Shown here in pieces: positions 58,504 to 64,000 of a stretch of 64,000 nucleotides of DNA. Source of the DNA: JBMOKU01 sp049324315 (GTDB lineage: Bacteria > Bacillota > Clostridia > Peptostreptococcales > Thermotaleaceae); contig JBMOKU010000019.1 in assembly GCA_049324315.1 (NCBI GenBank), positions 50,149 through 114,148 of the forward strand. Direction: 5' to 3'. The notes under the pieces are model-generated. The model did no database searches, was not told where the DNA came from, and was given only the letters and a program-made list of their open reading frames with translations. Numbering within the stretch: the first letter of the stretch is position 1; each line of letters opens with the position of its first letter. The position numbers and the translations under genes are program-made.

Positions 58504-60126
58504 TTAAAGCAGTGGTGTAAACAATCTACCGGTAGCTTCTTTTACTTTTTGCAGGAAAGGTCTTTTCATATAACTCTCCAAGAAAACCTCTTCACTATCT
58601 TTAAAATCTACTAAAAAATCCTTCTCCATTCGTGTCACAATATCCTTGTCGTAAATGAAAGCATTTACTTCAAAATTGATTTGGAAGCTTCGGATATCCA
58701 TATTGGCCGTACCAATAGACGCAACGGCATCATCCACGATCAGTATTTTCGCATGAATAAATCCATTTTTGTACCTATAGATCTTAACACCTGCCTGCAG
58801 CAGTTCTTCAATGTTGGACATTGAGGCCCAATAAACTGTTGTATGGTCAGGTTTGCTAGGTAGAATAATCCTTACATCAACACCGCTTAATGCGGCAACC
58901 TTTAGTGCAACCATAATACTTTCATCAGGTACAAGATAGGGTGTATCAATCCAGATCCGTTTTTCCGCAGACGTTATAATCGTAAAATAGGCTTGCATAA
59001 TCGATTGCCAATCCGAATCAGGACCGCTGGCTGCAATTTGAATAAGCTGCTCACCACAGTAGTCCAGCTTTGGGAAATATCTTTGGTTGAGTTCCAGCTG
59101 CTGCTTTGTAACAAAATACCAGTCCATAATAAATATATTTTGAAGGCTGTATACAGCTTCTCCTACCAATTGGATATGGGAATCACGCCAGAATCCCAGT
59201 TGGGGGCTTCCATCAAGATATTCATCTCCAATATTAATTCCCCCTAAGAATCCAACACTCCCGTCAATGACAATAATCTTTCTATGATTCCTATAATTCA
59301 ATTCTCTACTTAATAAAGGAAAATATACAGGTAAAAATCCACAGATTTCAACACCAGCCTCGCATAACTCTTGTATATATGCTTTACTCAACCGCCAGCT
59401 GCCCACGCTATCAAAGATGACACGTACTTCAACACCTTCTTTAGCCTTCTCAACAAGGATATCCTTTAACCGATTCCCAATACGGTCACTTTTAATAATA
59501 AAATATTCCAAATGAATATGATGTTTCGCTTTACGCAACGCATGAAAGATTGCTTCAAAGGTTTCTTCACCGTTCGTCAGCACCTTCGACTGATTATTAA
59601 TGGTAAATGGGGTACTGGAGTTATTTAAGATCAGGCTGATTAGTTTCTTTCTTATAAAGCTTTCATCATCCTGAAACAGCTGCTCATCCTTTATTGCGTC
59701 CCGCTGAATATTGGCTACCTGCGTTAAATATTCAAAATCTCTGCGCCTTTTTTTCTTGAATATATTTTTCTTCCGAAAATTATGCCCCAAAAACAAGTAG
59801 AAAATAAACCCGATAACCGGAACAAGAAACAATACCAGCAGCCAAGAAATGGTCTTCGATGGATTCTTGTTTTCCATAAAAATTACGTAGGCTATAAATA
59901 TGGTATATAGCGTAAAAATGACACCTAGAAATCCTTCCAGTTTTTTAATAAATTCAATAAATATCGGCTGTGTAAATAACTGTATCCCGTTATTTATATC
60001 CATTGTATCCCTAGCCGAAACAAAAGATAAACCAATGCTTACACCATCTTCGTATATTAATTTCATTGGAAAGAGTAAAATGAATACCATAAGTAATATC
60101 CCTACTGCTGCACGCTGCCATTTCAT
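58504..60126 (-). CDS. cls: Cardiolipin synthase (phospholipase D family)
   Basis: The protein has about 540 residues from the ATG at 60126; the start is uncertain by three codons. One membrane helix near the N-terminus is followed by two more (about 75-130). Two HKD motifs follow: NHRKIIVIDGSVGFLGG near residue 290 and FIHAKILIVDDAVASIGTANMD near 460. It joins two phosphatidylglycerols to make cardiolipin. GGTGG lies just upstream. The gene stands alone, convergent with typA. Confidence 0.94.
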   Translation of the reverse strand: MKWQRAAVGILLMVFILLFPMKLIYEDGVSIGLSFVSARDTMDINNGIQLFTQPIFIEFIKKLEGFLGVIFTLYTIFIAYVIFMENKNPSKTISWLLVLFLVPVIGFIFYLFLGHNFRKKNIFKKKRRRDFEYLTQVANIQRDAIKDEQLFQDDESFIRKKLISLILNNSSTPFTINNQSKVLTNGEETFEAIFHALRKAKHHIHLEYFIIKSDRIGNRLKDILVEKAKEGVEVRVIFDSVGSWRLSKAYIQELCEAGVEICGFLPVYFPLLSRELNYRNHRKIIVIDGSVGFLGGINIGDEYLDGSPQLGFWRDSHIQLVGEAVYSLQNIFIMDWYFVTKQQLELNQRYFPKLDYCGEQLIQIAASGPDSDWQSIMQAYFTIITSAEKRIWIDTPYLVPDESIMVALKVAALSGVDVRIILPSKPDHTTVYWASMSNIEELLQAGVKIYRYKNGFIHAKILIVDDAVASIGTANMDIRSFQINFEVNAFIYDKDIVTRMEKDFLVDFKDSEEVFLESYMKRPFLQKVKEATGRLFTPLL

Positions 60127-60235
60127 CATCTCCACCCGCCATCAAAAATCTATTGTTACTAATCATTATACTAAAATATCTTTTCCATTGCTTTCACATT
60201 TCATGTTAAAATTATTTATTTCATAAATATACAAA

Positions 60236-60275
60236 AAGAGCATCTCCCAAAGCTATGTTTCGGAAAGCCCTTTTA
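60236..60275 (-). terminator. Possible terminator after the HTH-S24 gene
   Basis: On the minus strand AAAGGGC and GCTCTTTTTG can pair across an imperfect inner stem. Confidence 0.35.
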
Positions 60276-60292
60276 GATATTATGGCCAATAT

Positions 60293-60982
60293 TCATCTAG
60301 ATAAATCAAATTCTACCCGCACACATCTACCAATAATTTTAACCTCTTTCGCATTGACCCGTTCAGCTTTCGGGTCATTCTCCTTTGTAAAAAAGGATAG
60401 ATGATTGCCATCAACTCTTTTCAACTTTCTGATCCTGTTTTTACCATCATAGGCTGCAAGTACAAAGGAATGATTGATAACTTCCTGGTTGAGATAGACC
60501 AGTATCCTATCGCCTTTCATCATCCGATATTCTTTCAAGCTGTCATCAGGTACGGAAATATATAAGAGCTTGTCCGGATTGTAGCCTTCAATTTTCTTGT
60601 CGATGATTGGAAAGCTCCTATATTCTAAAATATTTTTCATTTCAATATCAAAAACAGGTATTTTTCTTACAATACCGGAAAGGGCGTCCTCCCATGGCGC
60701 AAGGGGCTCGACAAACTCTCTGCCCTTTAGCTGAATTTCTTGCTTCTTAGGTTCTTTACGAATGATTGTTTCTTCCTCTTTAGGCTCCGTCACAAGATTC
60801 TCATCAAAATTTACGCCCAGTACCTTCCCAATTTTCTCGCTAAGTTTTTCATTGATAATCTTCTTCCCGCTTTCTATATCTATAATAAAGGATTCTGAAA
60901 CACCACATTTCTTCCCCAACTGCTTCGGCGAAATGCTTTGCTTCATTCTTTCTTGCTTAATACGTTCACCGATTCTGCTCAT
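60293..60982 (-). CDS. HTH (XRE) regulator with S24 peptidase-like domain
   Basis: The protein has 229 residues. An XRE helix-turn-helix (IGERIKQERMKQSISPKQLGKKCGVSES) fills 4-60. A Glu/Lys-rich linker follows, then a LexA/CI-like S24 domain (about 125-225) with VPDDSLKEYRMMKGDRILVYL. The Ser of the dyad is present, but a clear Ala-Gly self-cleavage site is not, so self-cleavage is doubtful. Such proteins are often phage repressors, but no phage genes are near and this looks like a chromosomal regulator. GAGGTG precedes the ATG. Confidence 0.8.
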   Translation of the reverse strand: MSRIGERIKQERMKQSISPKQLGKKCGVSESFIIDIESGKKIINEKLSEKIGKVLGVNFDENLVTEPKEEETIIRKEPKKQEIQLKGREFVEPLAPWEDALSGIVRKIPVFDIEMKNILEYRSFPIIDKKIEGYNPDKLLYISVPDDSLKEYRMMKGDRILVYLNQEVINHSFVLAAYDGKNRIRKLKRVDGNHLSFFTKENDPKAERVNAKEVKIIGRCVRVEFDLSR

Positions 60983-61033
60983 TACTGTTCACCTCATGTA
61001 TAATGTTGGTTCTGTATATAGACCAGAAACCTC

Positions 61034-61441
61034 TTAGTATGATTTATAGATGCCTGCTGCCCTGCCCTTTTCTGCTCCTTTACTGATATAAGAACCTTCT
61101 ACAACAAACCATCCCTTCTTTTCCAAGATACCCTTTATATAATCAATATGAGGACATCGATCATAATGATGATTGTCTGTGGTTATGCAGGATGACAGGT
61201 GAACAACAACCTCTCCTTTAGCTATATTTGCTTTTTTCTTCAGCTTCTGTTCAAGATGCTCTAGTTTTGCTGCCACAGATTTTCCACAGCATCCTCCGCA
61301 AGTAAATGAAATATATTGTGTTCCTTCCCCATAGCCTTCAAACTTACCTTCTCTATTATAAAATGCATTGGTGCAGGCAAAGCTACTACATCGATTATGT
61401 GCGATATCACATTGAATAATCACCACATACTTTGCTGTCAT
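61034..61441 (-). CDS. CGGC-domain protein
   Basis: The protein has 135 residues from the ATG at 61441 (GGGGGAG 5 nt upstream). TCGGCCGKSVAAKLEHL near residue 50 holds the CGGC motif that names the family. Other conserved Cys occur in IIQCDIAHNRCSSFACT and LSSCITTDNHHYDRCPHIDYIKG, nine Cys in all, suggesting a metal or redox site. The function is unknown. It lies between the HTH-S24 regulator and trmB without tight coupling. Confidence 0.82.
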   Translation of the reverse strand: MTAKYVVIIQCDIAHNRCSSFACTNAFYNREGKFEGYGEGTQYISFTCGGCCGKSVAAKLEHLEQKLKKKANIAKGEVVVHLSSCITTDNHHYDRCPHIDYIKGILEKKGWFVVEGSYISKGAEKGRAAGIYKSY

Positions 61442-61498
61442 ACGCACTCCCCCTTTTTACAAATTCTATATTAACTATAGTGCAGACCCTTGTCCATG

Positions 61499-62140
61499 TC
61501 AATTTCTTTTTCGAGCTTGGCAGTGATAGATTTTCATTCCCACTGCTGCAAATTTATCTTCATATTCTGTGGTAATATTTCCTTGAAAGTCACTGTGGTG
61601 CAAATCAAAAATAATATTTTTGAGTTTATAATCACTGTAAGAAAGCTCATTCAAAGTAAATTCAAAGAGCTTCTCGTTATCTGTTTTAAAATGAATTTCC
61701 CCATGATCTCCTAATAGTTCTCTATAAACCTCTAAGAAATTTCTGTGGGTTAGTCTTCTTTTGCCCCATCGCTTTTTAGGCCATGGATCACAAAAATTGA
61801 TATATAGTCGATCGATTTCTCCATGTGAAAATACATCTGTTAAGTGATTCACATCATACCAAAGAAAAGCAATATTCTTAAGTCCTTTTTCTTCTGCTTT
61901 TTGGACTGCCCGCAGCAAGACCTCTTCTTTAATCTCAATACCAATAAAATTTATCTCTGGATTCTGCTCCGCCAGACTGGTAATAAATTGACCTCTACCC
62001 GTTCCCAGCTCAACATGTATCCTATTTTCATTGTCAAAGTATTCATTCCATTTTCCTTTTAAACCTTCTGTATCTTTAACAACCAGTTGATGATATGCTA
62101 AAAGTTTTTCCTTAGCTCCAGGCTTTTTTCTTCTTCTCAT
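61499..62140 (-). CDS. trmB: tRNA (guanine-N7-)-methyltransferase
   Basis: The protein has 213 residues, normal for TrmB. The SAM site is HVELGTGRGQFITSLAEQNP near residue 40; NFIGIEIKEEVLLRA follows; INFCDPWPKKRWGKRRLTHRNFL near 130 is the family signature. It makes m7G46 in tRNA variable loops. TAGGAG lies before the ATG. A tRNA cluster is encoded nearby, but that is probably chance. Confidence 0.96.
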   Translation of the reverse strand: MRRRKKPGAKEKLLAYHQLVVKDTEGLKGKWNEYFDNENRIHVELGTGRGQFITSLAEQNPEINFIGIEIKEEVLLRAVQKAEEKGLKNIAFLWYDVNHLTDVFSHGEIDRLYINFCDPWPKKRWGKRRLTHRNFLEVYRELLGDHGEIHFKTDNEKLFEFTLNELSYSDYKLKNIIFDLHHSDFQGNITTEYEDKFAAVGMKIYHCQARKRN

Positions 62141-62178
62141 TTCACGACTCCTATCTTTGGTTATACCCCTTCAATCCA

Positions 62179-63255
62179 TTATACCATGAGTTTCCCTTCC
62201 TCGTTCATTTCAATTCCATAGTATTTACAGTATTCTCTTAAAAATTTCTCTATATAAGGTTTAAATTTGGTCAGTTTATCAAGCTTTCTGTCATATTTTT
62301 TCTCGCTCCAAGCTTCTATCTTATCATATCGCTTATTCCCCAATCGCCAATATTTATGAGGGAAAATGATGATTCCCAATAGAATGCCTATTTCGGATTT
62401 TCCTATAGGTACAATGGAGTGATACATATCAATACAGCTGCGGACAATGTCAAAATCCCATTGAAACTCTTTAGCCCACAACATCCTTCGAATAAATTTA
62501 CCCACATCATACATATACAGATCTCTTGTACAGCTGTCCAAATCAATAATGTAATGATTCCCTGCTTGATCAACAATAATATTCTGATAATAATAGCTAC
62601 CATGGCATATACCTTTTGTTTGCCCATCTTTTTTTATTAACTTCTCATATTCGAATGCTTTAAATAAAGTTATTGCTTTCTCCCCTTTATCTATATAGAA
62701 ATCTATATCCATCAAGTAACGATGCTCCCACTCATATTTTTCTGTCTTTTGCTCAATAACTTGTTTATACTTTTTGAGTTCAGCTAGGCATTCGTAAAAT
62801 TCTCTATAGGTTTTTTCAAAACGTCTCTCGATTAAATCCCGGGGGCCTTCTGCAAACCCCATAGAAGCTTGATGAAAACGAGCCAGATCCATAACCGCCT
62901 TTGTTAAGTCTTTCTTCTTTCTAAAGCTGACTTCTCTTCCATCAATCCATTCTGTCAAGTAGTATGAGCTTCCCTGTTTTTCTACATACAATTTTCTATT
63001 CTTTGTTTCTATGTAATCTGCCACATGTAGAAAGCCTTTTTTCTTAAGGTGTTCCACCAGGGTCTTTCCTTTAATGGCCTTTTCTCTTCCATGCCTCAGC
63101 TTTTTCAAACAGTAATTGTGATGGGTGCATATTATTTTGTAAGCACTTCTTATCTTTTTAACTAAGATCGGGTTAATATCATACGCTGCAATCACTTCCT
63201 GTATTTCTCGATCCGTAACGGCATAAGCCCACGTCATACCATCCAATCCACTCAT
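62179..63255 (-). CDS. CotS-like spore coat kinase-fold protein
   Basis: The protein has up to 358 residues. It belongs to the CotS family of spore coat proteins with an aminoglycoside-phosphotransferase fold. The loop that is normally HxDxxxxN reads GICHGSYYYQNIIVD near residue 230, so Ser replaces the catalytic Asp. The metal-binding segment YIIDLDSCTRD near 250 is kept, as is RLGNKRYDKIEAWSEKKYDRKL. Activity may be lost, as in other coat paralogs. GGGAG abuts the first ATG, so a TTG three codons on (63246) may be the true start. Confidence 0.85.
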   Translation of the reverse strand: MSGLDGMTWAYAVTDREIQEVIAAYDINPILVKKIRSAYKIICTHHNYCLKKLRHGREKAIKGKTLVEHLKKKGFLHVADYIETKNRKLYVEKQGSSYYLTEWIDGREVSFRKKKDLTKAVMDLARFHQASMGFAEGPRDLIERRFEKTYREFYECLAELKKYKQVIEQKTEKYEWEHRYLMDIDFYIDKGEKAITLFKAFEYEKLIKKDGQTKGICHGSYYYQNIIVDQAGNHYIIDLDSCTRDLYMYDVGKFIRRMLWAKEFQWDFDIVRSCIDMYHSIVPIGKSEIGILLGIIIFPHKYWRLGNKRYDKIEAWSEKKYDRKLDKLTKFKPYIEKFLREYCKYYGIEMNEEGKLMV

Positions 63256-63369
63256 CTCCCAATTTCTTTATACACTATCATATGACAATTTCGTGCAAGA
63301 TAGTATTGAATGGATATTTTATCGTACAGAGCTATACTCAAGCCTTTCCACAGATAGTTGCCTAACAAA

Positions 63370-63407
63370 TAAAAAAAACCTATTACAGCTCGTAATAAGT
63401 TTTTTAA
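63370..63407 (-). terminator. Terminator of the tRNA cluster
   Basis: On the minus strand AACTTATTAC, GAGCT, GTAATAGGTT is followed by TTTTTT. Confidence 0.85.
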
Positions 63408-63409
63408 AA

Positions 63410-63501
63410 TGGCGGAGAAGGCGGGATTCGAACCCGCGCACCAGTTTCCCGGCCTAACGGTTTAGCAAACCGTCCTCTTCAGCCTACTTGAGTACTTCTC
63501 C
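63410..63501 (-). tRNA. tRNA-Ser (GCT)
   Basis: A 92-nt class II tRNA. The acceptor GGAGAAG pairs with CTTCTCC, the loop TTGCTAA gives anticodon GCT, a long variable arm is present, and CCA is encoded. Confidence 0.95.
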
Positions 63502-63512
63502 ATATTTTTATG

Positions 63513-63596
63513 TGGTGCGGGTGGAGGGACTTGAACCCCCACGCACAAGGCGCTAGATCCTAAGTCTAGTGCGTCTGCCAATTCCGCCACACCCGC
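63513..63596 (-). tRNA. tRNA-Leu (TAG)
   Basis: An 84-nt class II tRNA. The acceptor GCGGGTG pairs with CACCCGC, the loop CTTAGGA gives anticodon TAG, a variable arm is present, and CCA is encoded. Confidence 0.94.
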
Positions 63597-63608
63597 AAGG
63601 TATAAAAA

Positions 63609-63685
63609 TGGTGCCCAGAGGCGGAATCGAACCACCGACACGGGGATTTTCAGTCCCCTGCTCTACCGACTGAGCTATCTGGGCA
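63609..63685 (-). tRNA. tRNA-Phe (GAA)
   Basis: A 77-nt cloverleaf. The acceptor TGCCCAG pairs with CTGGGCA, the loop CTGAAAA gives anticodon GAA, and CCA is encoded. Confidence 0.95.
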
Positions 63686-63690
63686 AGTAA

Positions 63691-63767
63691 TGGTCGGGGT
63701 GGCAGGATTTGAACCCGCGGCCCTCTGGTCCCAAACCAGATGCGCTACCAAACTGCGCTACACCCCG
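63691..63767 (-). tRNA. tRNA-Pro (TGG)
   Basis: A 77-nt cloverleaf. The acceptor CGGGGTG pairs with CACCCCG, the loop TTTGGGA gives anticodon TGG, and CCA is encoded. Confidence 0.95.
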
Positions 63768-63789
63768 AAATATAAAGTTCCTGTTGAAA

Positions 63790-63866
63790 TGGTGGGCCTT
63801 CAGGGACTCGAACCCCGGACCTACCGGTTATGAGCCGGACGCTCTAACCAACTGAGCTAAAGGCCC
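63790..63866 (-). tRNA. tRNA with CAT anticodon, probably Ile2 (lysidine) rather than Met
   Basis: A 77-nt cloverleaf. The acceptor GGGCCTT pairs with AAGGCCC and the loop CTCATAA gives CAT. The body GGCCTTTAGCTCAGTTGGTT and GGCTCATAACCG are like B. subtilis tRNA-Ile2. It differs from the clear elongator Met tRNA at 2888. Confidence 0.8.
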
Positions 63867-63876
63867 TCATTTTTTA

Positions 63877-63965
63877 TGGCGGAGAGGGTGGGATTCGAAC
63901 CCACGGCCCCTTTCGGAGTCACTGGTTTTCAAGACCAGCTCCTTAAACCGCTCGGACACCTCTCC
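63877..63965 (-). tRNA. tRNA-Ser (TGA)
   Basis: An 89-nt class II tRNA. The acceptor GGAGAGG pairs with CCTCTCC, the loop CTTGAAA gives anticodon TGA, a long variable arm is present, and CCA is encoded. Confidence 0.95.
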
Positions 63966-63969
63966 TTGT

Positions 63970-64000
63970 TGGTGACCCATCCGCGGCTCGAACGCGGGAC
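63970..64000 (-). tRNA. 3' part of a tRNA cut by the window edge, perhaps Lys
   Basis: The T arm CCGCG, TTCGAGC, CGCGG, the acceptor strand ATGGGTC, A, and CCA are present. The anticodon is outside the window. The sequence resembles clostridial tRNA-Lys, but this is from memory only. Confidence 0.7.

Noticed and set aside
60293..60982. The HTH-S24 gene as a prophage repressor
   Set aside because: No integrase, excisionase or structural phage genes lie nearby, and its neighbours are housekeeping genes.

Overview
The window is a low-GC stretch of chromosome from an endospore-forming clostridium. The evidence is a spore gene set (spoIIE, yabP, yabQ, spoVT, spoVB-like, spoVG, a CotS-like kinase), Shine-Dalgarno sites of the GGAGG type, clostridial ferredoxin and radical-SAM proteins, and gene order matching the Bacillus subtilis purR-spoVG-glmU-prs-pth-mfd-spoVT-yabMNOPQ-divIC-yabR-spoIIE region. 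Sodium-linked transporters (NhaC, SSS symporter) fit an Alkaliphilus/Natronincola-type relative, but that placement is a guess. No rRNA, CRISPR array, prophage or intact transposase gene was seen.

Region by region. 1-22246 (nearly all minus strand) is the conserved housekeeping and sporulation block: spoIIE (cut by the window edge), an orphan sensor kinase, tRNA-Met, a short Ppx, yabR, divIC, yabQ, yabP, rqcP, hup, mazG, spoVB-like, spoVT, prsA, mfd, pth, a chemoreceptor, prs, glmU, spoVG and purR. 22498-28338 holds murC, an unknown membrane-anchored protein, an LCP ligase and lysC behind a lysine riboswitch. 29184-36409 is more accessory: NhaC, a three-gene operon (EamA, B3/4-domain, radical SAM) behind a guanidine-I-type (ykkC) riboswitch, a zinc-ribbon protein, hemolysin III and a tiny Cys-rich protein. 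34892-40147 is a polyphosphate operon (ppx-ppk-ppx). 40364-43920 has a metallo-hydrolase, thiol peroxidase, and NfeD plus flotillin. 44121-52174 is a transport block: DUF1850, SSS symporter, fused TRAP permease, TAXI binding protein and a LytST two-component pair. 52546-63255 mixes a His-rich ferredoxin, an aminotransferase, a zinc ribbon, a nitronate monooxygenase-like protein, typA, cardiolipin synthase, an HTH-S24 regulator, a CGGC protein, trmB and a CotS-like kinase. 63410-64000 is a tRNA cluster (Ser, Leu, Phe, Pro, Ile2/Met, Ser, and a cut one).

How it fits together. Several regulatory signals can be read directly: a Spo0A-type spoIIE promoter with 21-bp spacing, a sigma-H promoter for spoVG, a lysine riboswitch with terminator ahead of lysC, and a guanidine-I-type aptamer with terminator ahead of the EamA operon. 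Intergenic spaces carry several repeat families: REP/REPIN-like palindromes headed by GTAG, two MITE-like elements with terminal inverted repeats, and degenerate heptamer arrays at three loci. The most promising lead is the ykkC-class riboswitch operon, which pairs a half-size transporter with a free-standing B3/4 editing-type domain and a radical SAM protein and is followed by an unexplained strongly structured sequence.
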